From the NCBI GenBank assembly GCA_000702685.1, contig JNJD01000010.1:169836-233835 (forward strand): DNA of 64,000 nt, in the 5' to 3' direction. This DNA comes from Lachnospiraceae bacterium AC2028 (GTDB taxonomy: Bacteria > Bacillota > Clostridia > Lachnospirales > Lachnospiraceae). How positions within the stretch are numbered: the stretch's first letter is position 1; every line of letters begins with the position of its first letter. A program made the position numbers and the translations under genes. Positions 24,997-34,308 of this stretch are shown piece after piece. The notes under the pieces are model-generated. The model was not told the DNA's origin. It made no database searches and saw only the letters and a program-made list of their open reading frames with translations.

Positions 24997-26318
24997 TGAA
25001 GGTATTATGGCTTTGTAATCTCATACTTCCACAGGCACTCGAGGCTCTCGGAATATCCGGCATTCCCAAGGAAGGCTGGGTCGAGGGGCTTATGAATGCC
25101 ATGGATTCTCTTTCCGCGGATATCGAACTCGCGGTTGCTTTTCCCGTGCCCGAGGAATTCGACGGAAAAAGAGGGAGCTTCAGGGTATCCGAAAAGAGTG
25201 AGAAGGAAGTTTCCTATTACTGCTTCTATGAAGATACCGTTCATCCCGAAGTCTACGATATTACGCTTGAAGGCAGGATGAACAGGATACTCGATGAATT
25301 CAGGCCCGACGTGATCCATATCTTCGGAACGGAATTCCCCCACGCCCTGGCAATGAGCAAGGCGGTAACGGAGGATGATTTCCATTACCATCCGGGACGT
25401 GACAGGCTTCTTATCACTTTCCAGGGAATCTGCGCTGCGGTTGCTGCCGATTACCTCGCATGCCTTCCCGACGAGGTTGTCGCTTCGTCCACTTTCAGGG
25501 ATACCGTAAAGAGGGATAACATCAAGCAGCAGCAGGATAAATTCCACACTAGAGCCGTCAACGAACTTGAAGCCGTAAAGAGAGCGGGACATGTCGGCGG
25601 CAGAACGGGATTTGACAGAAAGTGGGCAACCAGGCTCGGACCCGAAGCCGTATATCATTATGCCGGCGAAGTCATGCGTCCCGTATTCTATGAGCCACTT
25701 CCCAAAGATATAACAAGGGATAAGAACACCATATTCATTGCGGGTGCGGATTACCCCTTAAAGGGATTCCATATCCTGTTGAAAGCGCTTGACGGCATCA
25801 ACTGGCCCGAGCTTAAGATACGTGTTGCGGGACAGGACATCGTCTCCAAAAGCAAGATCAAGATCTCCGGTTACGGAAAATATCTCGGCGAACTGATCGA
25901 AAACTGTAATCTGCAGGGCAAGGTGACCTTCCTCGGAAGGATAAGCGCCGAGCAGATGAGAGATGAGTACCTGAAGTGCGGAATGTACATCTGTCCTTCG
26001 GCTGTTGAAAATTCGCCCAACTCTATAGTTGAGGCTGCGCTTTGTGAGACACCCATCATCGCAGCGAGAGTCGGAGGCATTCCCGATATCATCGATGACA
26101 AGACCCAGTGCATGCTCTATGACTGCAATGCCAGAAAGCCCATGGATGAGGTTGCGGCATCCTTGAGAAAGTGCATCGAATTCGTAAAGCTCGATCCCGA
26201 AAGAGCTCTGGAAAAGGGAAAGGCCGCAAGGATGAGAGCGCTCAAGGATCATGACCCGCAGACCGTAGCTACGCAGATCCTGGAGATCTACTCCGAAATG
26301 TGCGCGGAAGATAAATGA
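24996..26318 (+). CDS. Family 4 glycosyltransferase
   Basis: GT-B fold retaining glycosyltransferase, 440 residues. The N-terminal domain contains RPDVIHIFGTEFPHALAM; the C-terminal Glycos_transf_1 domain has IAGADYPLKGFHILL (~248), VTFLGRISAEQMRDEY, and the donor-binding E-x7-E stretch AVENSPNSIVEAALCETP (~333-350). VGGIPDIID follows. No membrane segment is present. It extends a lipid-linked sugar chain, with unknown specificity. It overlaps the genes on both sides by one and four bases, so the three are translationally coupled. Confidence 0.9.
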   Translation: MKVLWLCNLILPQALEALGISGIPKEGWVEGLMNAMDSLSADIELAVAFPVPEEFDGKRGSFRVSEKSEKEVSYYCFYEDTVHPEVYDITLEGRMNRILDEFRPDVIHIFGTEFPHALAMSKAVTEDDFHYHPGRDRLLITFQGICAAVAADYLACLPDEVVASSTFRDTVKRDNIKQQQDKFHTRAVNELEAVKRAGHVGGRTGFDRKWATRLGPEAVYHYAGEVMRPVFYEPLPKDITRDKNTIFIAGADYPLKGFHILLKALDGINWPELKIRVAGQDIVSKSKIKISGYGKYLGELIENCNLQGKVTFLGRISAEQMRDEYLKCGMYICPSAVENSPNSIVEAALCETPIIAARVGGIPDIIDDKTQCMLYDCNARKPMDEVAASLRKCIEFVKLDPERALEKGKAARMRALKDHDPQTVATQILEIYSEMCAEDK

Positions 26319-27574
26319 AGATAGTATTTGTTTCAAATTATATAAACCATCATCAGATTCCCTTTTGCCGGGCTATGAAAAACGCTGTAGGCCCGGAGGG
26401 GGAATTTGTCTTTATACAGACGGAAAAGATGGAGGATGAGAGAGTTGCGCTCGGATGGGACGCAGGCTCTTCTCCGGATTTCGTCTTCTGTTCCTATACG
26501 GATGATGCGGCTCACGAAAAGGCTCTCGACCATATCATGCATGCCGATGCCGCGCTGATAGGCTGGGTGACGGATATGTCGCTTGTCATGCCAAGACTCC
26601 GGGCCGGCCTTCTTACCATACGCATTAGTGAAAGACTGTATAAAAATAGCAAACTCCTTGCGATCAATCCGAGAGGACTCATTGCTAAATACAAGGAGCA
26701 CACCGCATTCAGAAAGGGTCCCGCATATCTGCTCTGCGCCGGTGCATACACCGCATCCGATTACGGTATCTTTAACGCTTATCCGGACAAGATGTTCAAA
26801 TGGGGATATTTCCCGGAAAAGAAAGATTACGGCGGGGGCTTCCTTCCCGATATGAAGTCCGCTCCCGGAGAAGAAGTAAGGATTCTCTGGGCCGGACGTT
26901 TCATCGACTGGAAGCATGCCGAAAATGCGCTTTACGTTGCGGGAAAGCTTTCCGAAGAGAAGATCTCTTTCCGTATGGACATCATAGGAACGGGTGAACT
27001 CGAAGGGGAATTAAAACAGATCGCAACGGAAAAGAGACTGATGGACAGCGTATCCTTCCTCGGCTCCATGCCTCCGGAGAAGGTGCGCGAATATATGGAA
27101 AAGGCGGATATCTTCATATCCACCAGTGACCGTAACGAGGGCTGGGGCGCCGTTATCAACGAGGCGATGAACAGTGCGTGCTGCGTTGTTGTTCCCGCAG
27201 AAGCGGGAGCGGTTCCCTATATGGTCAAGAACGGCAATAACGGATTTGTGTTCAGATCCGATGATACGGACGAACTTGTTGCGGATGTTATCCAGGCGGC
27301 GAGATACCCGGAGATACGCCGCACCTACGGAATGAACGCATACGATACGATATGCTACACATGGAATGCGGAGGAAGCCGCATCGCGGCTTTTCAAGCTG
27401 ATCGATCTTCTCATGAACGCATGGTGGATCGAAGAGGGCGAATGCGGAAAGCCTTCGAAATCCGTTCCTGATCCGATTAACGTTCCATGGACCGACGGAC
27501 CGTGCTCCGTCGAGACCGTGCGCGACGAAAGCGTCGTAACAGATAACGCGTTAAAACAATATGAATCTGAATAA
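26315..27574 (+). CDS. Family 4 glycosyltransferase
   Basis: GT-B glycosyltransferase of 419 residues. It begins MKIVFVSNYINHHQIPF, a start typical of capsule glycosyltransferases that recognise an acceptor in the N-terminal domain. ILWAGRFIDWKHAENAL (~190) and SVSFLGSMPPEKVREYM precede the donor-binding STSDRNEGWGAVINEAMN (~270-287). The last ~45 residues are an extra, low-complexity, proline- and acid-rich tail with no counterpart in the core fold. It is the final gene of the plus-strand unit, and a symmetrical terminator separates it from the convergent protease gene. Confidence 0.9.
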   Translation: MKIVFVSNYINHHQIPFCRAMKNAVGPEGEFVFIQTEKMEDERVALGWDAGSSPDFVFCSYTDDAAHEKALDHIMHADAALIGWVTDMSLVMPRLRAGLLTIRISERLYKNSKLLAINPRGLIAKYKEHTAFRKGPAYLLCAGAYTASDYGIFNAYPDKMFKWGYFPEKKDYGGGFLPDMKSAPGEEVRILWAGRFIDWKHAENALYVAGKLSEEKISFRMDIIGTGELEGELKQIATEKRLMDSVSFLGSMPPEKVREYMEKADIFISTSDRNEGWGAVINEAMNSACCVVVPAEAGAVPYMVKNGNNGFVFRSDDTDELVADVIQAARYPEIRRTYGMNAYDTICYTWNAEEAASRLFKLIDLLMNAWWIEEGECGKPSKSVPDPINVPWTDGPCSVETVRDESVVTDNALKQYESE

Positions 27575-27608
27575 AAAAGTGGCGGCCCCGGGGCCGCCAC
27601 GTCACTTT
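27573..27608. terminator. Bidirectional terminator between convergent genes
   Basis: GTGGCGGCCCC (27579-27589) and GGGGCCGCCAC (27590-27600) form an 11-bp perfect, very GC-rich stem. The minus strand reads into TTTTTT, a canonical tail; the plus strand has the weaker GTCACTTTT. Confidence 0.85.
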
Positions 27609-29158
27609 TAATATGTATATAAATTTCTTCCTGTAATCTCTGTGTACGCACGTACGATCTCATTCAGCGGTACCGCCCAGTCACGCTCCGGCGCGATAGA
27701 ATACGCAAATGCCATCGCGATGAGCCTGCCTTCCGAATCGAATACAGCCGAACCGGAATCTCCGGGTCTTAAGGGCAGTGCCATCTCCGTCTCGACATGC
27801 GGCTCGAAGAAGGGGAAAAACGTAAGCGTTTCTACGAGCGTTCCGTATGTCACATGTTCGATCTCACCGTTTTCATCAAGTACCAGTATCCCGAGATTGA
27901 CGGTATCTTCATCCATCTCTTCCCAGTACGTCATATCGATATGGACGGTATAGAGCTTGTCTTCGATCGAATCCGGAAGCCTGTTAAGAGGAATCTTTAT
28001 GACGGCTACATCATATTTCTCAGCACATCCGACTATATTTCCGGTTGCGTTATCTCCTGTGCCGAAATACACTTCGGCTTCCGTATATCTTCCGACAACG
28101 TGATTGTTCGTGACCACATAGATCTCGTTGTCCGTTATTTCTGCTATGAATCCCGATCCGATTGTGCAGCTTCCGTCGTCTTTGTTTATTCTGATGTGCA
28201 CTACCGAAGGCATTACATCCGCAAGAGTCTGAGGCGTATTCTGACCCTCGAAAAGACCCGTGTCATATGCGTTGTAAGCTCCGATGATGTTGTAGTCATC
28301 CCTTGCAATACTGCGGGAGCCGATAAGCTGCTGGATCGCATCGGGTGAATCGAAATATGCCTTAACCGTTTCGGACGAGGTAAATCCGCAGGAATCCGTG
28401 ACGGTAAAGCTTACGTTGATCACGCCTTCTTCCGGAACCTGCTCAGGATCGTAGGTGATCTCAATGCTGTCCGTAAGATCCCCGTCCAGATAGTCGATGG
28501 CTTTTACATAGTCGAGAAGATCCGCGTCCGCTTCGTTCGAGATATAGAAATCCTTTACACCGGTAAGCTTCGGAGCTTCGTCCACAAGGAAATCGGTGAT
28601 CGCGATCGAGGTATTTCCCGAGGAATCCTCAACCATGATGCGTGCGGTGTATGTGCGAAGGTCCCTGCAAAAAAGTGAGTCCGTATCCATAAGATCCGTG
28701 TCGAAAGTGATGCTTAAGATCCTGTCCGCATCCTTTACGCTTTCCAGAAAATCTGACGGCTCTATATGTGTTCCGGGCAGGAAATAAAACGGTCCTTCTT
28801 TTAACGTGATCTCGGGGACCATGGTGTCCCTTATGATGATGTCATAGGAAAATACCTTGCCGAAATACACGACGCACATCGGATATTTTCCGGGGCGCGA
28901 TTTATCAACAAGGGAGAAATCCGCGAGTGCCAGATGCCTTGCGAAAAATCCTGCATCTATGTAATCCGCCGCATCCTCGCTTATCTCTTCACCGAGCTCG
29001 AACGTATATGAGTCCGCGGGCTGCTTTGCATAGAAGAGGCAGTGGATCAGCCATATGAATCCCGCAAGAAAAAACACAAAAGAAAGACCTGCTACGATCT
29101 TTCCCTTTGTGTTAAGCCTTCTTACGGGTCTTGAGTTTTCTTGCTGAGTCCGGTTCAT
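27608..29158 (-). CDS. Membrane-anchored trypsin-like serine protease with Ig-like domains
   Basis: Predicted surface protease of 516 residues. After a basic cytosolic start, one transmembrane helix (~23-45) anchors it. Three or so beta-rich modules follow (~50-290; DTMVPEITL, VDEAPKLTG and SFTVTDSCGFTSSE are typical of Ig-like or DUF5011-type domains). The chymotrypsin-fold domain has His353 (VVTNNHVVG), Asp383 (YDVAVIKI) and Ser468 (RPGDSGSAV), so the triad is complete. No PDZ domain is present, unlike HtrA. It overlaps the SGNH hydrolase gene before it by four bases, so the two are co-expressed. The pair is the only minus-strand operon and divides two polysaccharide gene sets. The substrate is unknown; processing of a surface protein is possible. 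Confidence 0.85.
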   Translation of the reverse strand: MNRTQQENSRPVRRLNTKGKIVAGLSFVFFLAGFIWLIHCLFYAKQPADSYTFELGEEISEDAADYIDAGFFARHLALADFSLVDKSRPGKYPMCVVYFGKVFSYDIIIRDTMVPEITLKEGPFYFLPGTHIEPSDFLESVKDADRILSITFDTDLMDTDSLFCRDLRTYTARIMVEDSSGNTSIAITDFLVDEAPKLTGVKDFYISNEADADLLDYVKAIDYLDGDLTDSIEITYDPEQVPEEGVINVSFTVTDSCGFTSSETVKAYFDSPDAIQQLIGSRSIARDDYNIIGAYNAYDTGLFEGQNTPQTLADVMPSVVHIRINKDDGSCTIGSGFIAEITDNEIYVVTNNHVVGRYTEAEVYFGTGDNATGNIVGCAEKYDVAVIKIPLNRLPDSIEDKLYTVHIDMTYWEEMDEDTVNLGILVLDENGEIEHVTYGTLVETLTFFPFFEPHVETEMALPLRPGDSGSAVFDSEGRLIAMAFAYSIAPERDWAVPLNEIVRAYTEITGRNLYTY

Positions 29159-30687
29159 TTCTTAAAATATCTTGCGAGTCCCTGCGCCACACGGTATCTT
29201 CCGTTGTCGTTGTAATGTACGTTATCGGCGAGCAGGTAAAACGGAGCATCCTCCTGTGTAAATCCGAAATCATCGGTAAGTGACATGAATTCGCACCCGT
29301 ATCCGGAAGCAACTTCATATGTGATATCCCTGTATGTCTGAAGTATCGAACTTGTGCCGTCCGTGCCCATATCCATCATTCCGTCGTCGAAGATGTGCAC
29401 GTATCCGGGTGCAAGGAACAATATGCGCGCATCGGGATATGATGCTTTTATGGATGTCGCAAAATATATGAGCGCATCCCTGTATTCTTCGGTGGATCTT
29501 CCTGAGAAATAATCGTTTAATCCGAACTCGATGACGAATATCGCATCTTTTCCCGTTGAATCCTTAAGCTTTTCCGCAGCCGCATTATATGCGGGATAGC
29601 TGTAGCTGTACAAAAAACTTTCGGTGAATCTGTCCTTGCTTTCTTTTCCGAGAAGGTAGCTGACCGCACAGCCCATCGATGTTGTGGGGTTCGCGGCATC
29701 GATCCCGGCCCATCCGCCGACTGCGAGATTGTAGACACCGGCTCCGGTCATATCCCTGAAAAAGATCGGAATCGAAGTGGTATCGCGGTAATTGCCTATG
29801 ATGGAATCGCCGATGAAGAAGACATCCTTGCCGGTAAGATCCGCGTAAGTATCCCTCACATCCGCGTATTCGTCAGCCATCTGCATGATGCGGTCCATCT
29901 GATCTTCGACATTGTTCCAGGTGAGCATGCTGGTAAGATCGGTCGCGGTAAGGTTCAGCGATACCAGATGATCGTAGATATCGCCGCGGATTGGTTTATC
30001 GAAGGAACCGGTACGGATGCATTCGGAATAAAGAACCCATTCGCGGGTAGCATCGTAATACATCATGACATTCGGGCAGTCCTGGAAATATTTTACGAGA
30101 GTGATATAGGCCGTTCTTGCCTTCATCCTCTGATCGTAATCGAGTGATATCCAGTACTCCGCGGAATCGGGCGGAAAATAGATAAGGAATGCGGTGCCTA
30201 AGTGTTCCTGCGAAAGATCGTGAATGAATTCCAGATTCCTGCGGAACATGTCCTTATTGGAGCAGGACTGGAGAAATGCGGCGTACGGATCAATGCCGAG
30301 CATGAAATAGCGCGGGAATTCATCCTCCGCAAACTCTTCCGCTGAAGCCGTGACGTATTTGCGCATCCTTATGAATGAATCAAAAGTGTCGTCCGATCTG
30401 AAGAAATTTATACCGACTTTTTCGGAGAAGGTGATGCCGTTTACATCCTCATCAAACATATAGACGCAGAATGCCTGAGCCTCGGGATCGAAGTATGAAT
30501 CGTAATATTCGCCCCTTCCGATATGCTCTGCGAAGGAGACGTATTTTACTGCTTCAGCAATAACGATCTTCCTGGGATGGAGGTGTCTGTAGATCAAAAA
30601 AGAGATCAGAAATATCAGGAGCAATACCGCGGCACCGATCGCGGAGAAAATGACGATTTTTCTTTTGTTTTCAAAGGTTTTTTTCAT
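29155..30687 (-). CDS. Membrane-anchored SGNH/GDSL hydrolase
   Basis: Extracytoplasmic esterase-like protein of 510 residues. There is one N-terminal transmembrane helix (~11-33), a ~250-residue region of unknown fold, and a C-terminal SGNH domain. FIGDSIIGN carries the nucleophile Ser295, FGLNDY carries Asn391, and DNVHYND carries Asp488 and His491; the block II glycine is in LAVGGWAG. Such enzymes commonly remove or transfer O-acetyl groups on polysaccharides. The context (glycosyltransferases on both sides) supports a glycan substrate, but a protein acyl group is possible. No ribosome site is evident before the ATG at 30687. Confidence 0.85.
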   Translation of the reverse strand: MKKTFENKRKIVIFSAIGAAVLLLIFLISFLIYRHLHPRKIVIAEAVKYVSFAEHIGRGEYYDSYFDPEAQAFCVYMFDEDVNGITFSEKVGINFFRSDDTFDSFIRMRKYVTASAEEFAEDEFPRYFMLGIDPYAAFLQSCSNKDMFRRNLEFIHDLSQEHLGTAFLIYFPPDSAEYWISLDYDQRMKARTAYITLVKYFQDCPNVMMYYDATREWVLYSECIRTGSFDKPIRGDIYDHLVSLNLTATDLTSMLTWNNVEDQMDRIMQMADEYADVRDTYADLTGKDVFFIGDSIIGNYRDTTSIPIFFRDMTGAGVYNLAVGGWAGIDAANPTTSMGCAVSYLLGKESKDRFTESFLYSYSYPAYNAAAEKLKDSTGKDAIFVIEFGLNDYFSGRSTEEYRDALIYFATSIKASYPDARILFLAPGYVHIFDDGMMDMGTDGTSSILQTYRDITYEVASGYGCEFMSLTDDFGFTQEDAPFYLLADNVHYNDNGRYRVAQGLARYFKK

Positions 30688-30713
30688 GCTCTGATATGGT
30701 ATAATAACTTTGA

Positions 30714-30741
30714 TTGTGAAAAAATCATACTTTAATATAAT
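30714..30741 (+). promoter_or_regulatory. Divergent promoter region, plus-strand promoter
   Basis: TTGTGA (30714-30719) and TATAAT (30736-30741) are 16 bases apart and would start transcription about 40 bases before the gene at 30789. A second extended -10 (TGGTATAAT, 30697-30705) lies upstream. Its near-palindromic core could serve the minus-strand SGNH gene as well. Confidence 0.45.
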
Positions 30742-30788
30742 ACACTAATCGTTTACTTATAACTACGTTTTTCTTTTTCGGAGTATTT

Positions 30789-31724
30789 ATGGACAACATA
30801 GCAGTTTTGATCCCTTGCTATAACGAGGCTCAGACCATCGCCAAGGTCATCGGGGACGTAAAAAATGTCCTTCCCGAGGCGGTCATATATGTATACAACA
30901 ACAATTCCACGGATGATACCGCTAAGATCGCTGAGGAGTGCGGTGCGGTGGTCAGGAATGAATATAAGCAGGGCAAGGGCAATGTCATCAGACGCATGTT
31001 CCGCGAGATCAACGCAAGGTGCTATCTGATGATCGACGGAGACGACACCTATCCCCTTGAGAGCGCGCCCGAGATGGTAAAGCTCGTACTTGAGAAGAAT
31101 TCCGACATGGTCGTCGGCGACAGGCTCTCATCAACTTATTTTACCGAGAACAAGAGGCCCTTCCACAATTTCGGCAATTCCCTTATGAGATGGGGCATCA
31201 ACCATCTGTTCAGGGCCGACATACGTGACATCATGACCGGCTACAGGGCTATGTCCTATGACTTCGTCAAGACCTTCCCCGTTTTTTCCAAGGGCTTCGA
31301 GATCGAGACCGAGATGACTATTCACGCGGTCAATTACGATCTTCAGGTCGACAATGTCGTAGTCGAATACAGGGACCGTCCCAAGGGAAGCGAGAGCAAG
31401 CTCAACACCCTTCCCGACGGCTTCAAGGTCATCCGCAAGATGATGTCTCTGTACAGAAATTACAGACCGATGCATTTCTTCGGCATAATCGCAGCCGTAC
31501 TTATGCTGACGAGCCTCATCTTCATGGTTCCCATCATCGGCGACTATGCGACCACGGGACTCGTTCCCAGATTCCCGACACTGATCACCTGCGGATTTGT
31601 GTTCATGGCAGGACTTCTTTCCCTGTTCACCGGACTGATCCTCAAGGTCGTGGACTCCAAGGACCGCAAGGATTTCGAATACAGACTTACACGCATTCAC
31701 GACAGATTTAACGAATCAAAATAG
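30789..31724 (+). CDS. Family 2 glycosyltransferase with C-terminal membrane hairpin
   Basis: Polyprenyl-phosphate-type glycosyltransferase of 311 residues. The GT-A domain starts IAVLIPCYNEAQTIAKVIGD and has VYNNNSTDDTAKIAEECGA (~35-54), then YLMIDGDDTYPLESAPEMV with the DGDD metal site. DRLSSTYFTENKRPFHNFGN is characteristic of a well-spread clostridial/actinobacterial subgroup. Two transmembrane helices lie at ~232-285. It probably makes a lipid-linked monosaccharide that an external membrane transferase then uses. It starts a four-gene plus-strand unit and is followed 15 bases later by a second enzyme of similar design. Confidence 0.88.
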   Translation: MDNIAVLIPCYNEAQTIAKVIGDVKNVLPEAVIYVYNNNSTDDTAKIAEECGAVVRNEYKQGKGNVIRRMFREINARCYLMIDGDDTYPLESAPEMVKLVLEKNSDMVVGDRLSSTYFTENKRPFHNFGNSLMRWGINHLFRADIRDIMTGYRAMSYDFVKTFPVFSKGFEIETEMTIHAVNYDLQVDNVVVEYRDRPKGSESKLNTLPDGFKVIRKMMSLYRNYRPMHFFGIIAAVLMLTSLIFMVPIIGDYATTGLVPRFPTLITCGFVFMAGLLSLFTGLILKVVDSKDRKDFEYRLTRIHDRFNESK

Positions 31725-31738
31725 ATAGGCATAATCTC

Positions 31739-32677
31739 ATGGAAAAAATCAGCTTTATAATCCCCTGTTACAGATCCGAGCATACTCTTCCTTCGGTCGT
31801 TGAAGAGATAGAGACCACCATGGCCGGAATGAGTGACAGATATACGTTCGACATCTTTCTCATCAATGATTTTTCACCCGATGGGACCATGCAGACGATC
31901 AGAAAGCTCTGCGAGGAAAAAGAATACATAAGCGGTATTTCTTTTGCGAGGAATTTCGGACAGCACGCAGCTCTTATGGCGGGCTTCAGATATTCCGACG
32001 GCGACATATGCGTCTGCCTCGATGATGACGGACAGACCCCCGCTGACCAGGTCGGAAGGCTCCTTGAAAAGCTCGATGAGGGATACGATGCCGTCTATGC
32101 GAAGTACGACCACAAGAAGCATTCGGGCTTCAGGAATTTCGGAAGCCGCGTCAACGATATGATGCTGCGCATAATGCTCAGCAAGCCCAGGGATCTTTTC
32201 GTATCCAGTTACTTTGCGGTAAGACGTTTTGTTGTAGAGGATATGATCAGATACGAAAATTCTTATCCTTACGTCATCGGACTTGTCCTCCGCTCTGCGG
32301 GAAAGATCGCCAACGTGCCCATCGACCACAGGGACAGAATGGAAGGCTCGAGCGGATACACTCTGAAGAAGCTCCTCAATCTCTGGTTCAACGGCTTTAC
32401 CGCATTTTCCGTAAAGCCTTTGAGAATAGCTACTTTCATCGGCGGTTTCTCCGCTGTCGTGGGACTTTTGTACGGACTCTTTGTGATCATCAGAAGGCTC
32501 CTCTTCCCCGATGAAGCCGTTCTCGGATACGCCGCAACAATGAGTGCGATTGTATTCTTCGGAGGCATGATCCTCCTGACACTCGGACTCATCGGAGAGT
32601 ACATCGGCAGGATGTACATCAGCATGAACAATTCTCCGCAGTATGTCATCCGCGATTCCTGGAATATAGATAAATGA
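31739..32677 (+). CDS. GtrB-like polyprenyl-phosphate glycosyltransferase
   Basis: Family 2 membrane-attached enzyme of 312 residues, paralogous in design to the one at 18984. It has ISFIIPCYRSEHTLPSVVEE, IFLINDFSPDGTMQ, ISFARNFGQHAALMAGF and VCLDDDGQTPADQV, where DDDGQTP replaces the usual DADLQDP. Two C-terminal helices (~233-300) are followed by the conserved LIGEYIGRMYI ending. It likely loads a sugar onto undecaprenyl phosphate. It overlaps the next membrane protein by four bases, the arrangement seen when a GtrB-type enzyme feeds a GT-C type transferase. Confidence 0.88.
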   Translation: MEKISFIIPCYRSEHTLPSVVEEIETTMAGMSDRYTFDIFLINDFSPDGTMQTIRKLCEEKEYISGISFARNFGQHAALMAGFRYSDGDICVCLDDDGQTPADQVGRLLEKLDEGYDAVYAKYDHKKHSGFRNFGSRVNDMMLRIMLSKPRDLFVSSYFAVRRFVVEDMIRYENSYPYVIGLVLRSAGKIANVPIDHRDRMEGSSGYTLKKLLNLWFNGFTAFSVKPLRIATFIGGFSAVVGLLYGLFVIIRRLLFPDEAVLGYAATMSAIVFFGGMILLTLGLIGEYIGRMYISMNNSPQYVIRDSWNIDK

Positions 32678-34308
32678 GCATCAAAAAAGAAAAAAGATCC
32701 GATATCATATGCATCGCAATCCTTACGCTCCTTCCTCTGATCACATCCGTGGTCTGGAAGCTCTTTAATATGGCGGACGGCTCCCTTCTTACGAGCGAAT
32801 GGAACGATGAGCTTTTCTATTTCAAACAGGTCGAAGCGATAATAGATCACGGATATCCTCTCGGATATTACGGTTTCAACGAAAGCCACGCGCTTTCGTT
32901 CAGCTTTGCGGCATGGAGTCCCGTTCTCGTCTGGCCCTGGGTCATCCTTGGCTTTATCTTCGGATGGACACGGACGACCGTCATGATCTTCAATGTCTTC
33001 ATCTATATGGCCGCAATGTTCCTCTTCGGACTTTTCGTAAAGCCCTCGGTAAAGCAGACCGCAGGGATCTGCGTCTGGTTCCTCGCATTTTTCCTCAATG
33101 TCAGATATATCTTTTCCTGCATGCCCGAGGTCATATGCTTTGCGCATCTGATCGTATTCTGGGCACTCATGCTCGGATATTTCAGGGTGCGCAGTGAGGA
33201 TGCTTCAAAGGGAAAGGGATACATCATCGCAGCGATCGCACTCTCGATGCTGATGACATTCATGAGGCCCTATCTTATTCTTTTCCTTGTATTTCCCCTG
33301 CTTGTTCTATTTGTAAATGAAAAGGGTAAAAAGAAAAAGCTCATCGTAGTCGGAATATCCCTCGTCATCATGGGGATGACCGCATTCATCTATTATCTGC
33401 TGAACCATTATCTTTCCGCAGAATACCTGATGCCGTTTTTCTATACCGATTTCATCACGACCTTCTTCACGAAGGGATTCGGTGCCGGCGTGCACAACCT
33501 CTTCGGAACGCTGTATTACAAGGGTAAGGACTTCATACAGTACATGAAGGATGCGTTCTATATAGACAGGGCTGCGGGAATATTCTTCTGGTGGTTCCTT
33601 TTCATGATGCTTCTTCAGCTCATCGAGAGCGTTCTCGAGGGAAGATCTTTCAGAAAGGAGAAGCAAAGCGAAGCGGCTGAGAAAAACGGTGCGCGCAAAA
33701 AAATCCGCTTTACAGGAACGGGAGCGTTTTATTCACGCATATACATGCTCTTTGCGGATTTCGCATTCCTTGTCGCACTGCTCCTTATGTACAAGCTCAC
33801 CGAAGGCAGCAAGCATCTTCTTACCTTCATTTGCGTCGGAGTTCTTTTGATGATAATGGAATCGAAGAAGGGACTTATCTTCGGCTCCCTTATGTGTGTG
33901 TGCGTCATTTATTTCGGAGCATTCCACTGCGTCGGAAACGATTATGATTTCGGGATACCGGAATTTACCGATGAGTCCGAAGCAAGGATAGCTTACTGGC
34001 AGCAGGCGTTTTCCGAGGGTATCGAGCTGGATACCGGAAATGTACCTTCATACGATAATGCGATCATATGGGAATTCAATGATGTTGTCGGAGACGAGAC
34101 GATAACGACCGACTGGCAGATGCTCTATGCACTTCCCTCAGGAACGGGCATAAGCTGCTGCTATGAATATACCGCGGATCATTTTGATGAGATCAGATGC
34201 AGATATATATCGGCACCTTCGGGAGGCAGGATAGAAGAGCTCTGCACGGAAGCGGGATACAGACTTATCGGAAGAGATGAGAGATTTTGTGTTTATGCAA
34301 GATACTAA
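32674..34308 (+). CDS. Large multi-pass membrane protein, probable GT-C type transferase
   Basis: The protein has 544 residues with 11 or more hydrophobic helices from ~10 to ~425 and a C-terminal extracytoplasmic domain of ~120 residues. The first external loop contains SEWNDELFYFKQVEAI; acidic residues in this position are the catalytic hallmark of many GT-C glycosyltransferases that use polyprenyl-phosphate sugars. A strongly charged cytosolic loop (EGRSFRKEKQSEAAEKNG) lies near residue 325. I assign no named family. Coupling (ATGA overlap) to the GtrB-like gene before it supports the transferase reading. Confidence 0.65.
   Translation: MSIKKEKRSDIICIAILTLLPLITSVVWKLFNMADGSLLTSEWNDELFYFKQVEAIIDHGYPLGYYGFNESHALSFSFAAWSPVLVWPWVILGFIFGWTRTTVMIFNVFIYMAAMFLFGLFVKPSVKQTAGICVWFLAFFLNVRYIFSCMPEVICFAHLIVFWALMLGYFRVRSEDASKGKGYIIAAIALSMLMTFMRPYLILFLVFPLLVLFVNEKGKKKKLIVVGISLVIMGMTAFIYYLLNHYLSAEYLMPFFYTDFITTFFTKGFGAGVHNLFGTLYYKGKDFIQYMKDAFYIDRAAGIFFWWFLFMMLLQLIESVLEGRSFRKEKQSEAAEKNGARKKIRFTGTGAFYSRIYMLFADFAFLVALLLMYKLTEGSKHLLTFICVGVLLMIMESKKGLIFGSLMCVCVIYFGAFHCVGNDYDFGIPEFTDESEARIAYWQQAFSEGIELDTGNVPSYDNAIIWEFNDVVGDETITTDWQMLYALPSGTGISCCYEYTADHFDEIRCRYISAPSGGRIEELCTEAGYRLIGRDERFCVYARY

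Noticed and set aside
30710..30748. A 12-codon frame following the TGGTATAAT box in the divergent promoter region.
   Set aside because: Too short, TTG start, no ribosome site and no other support.
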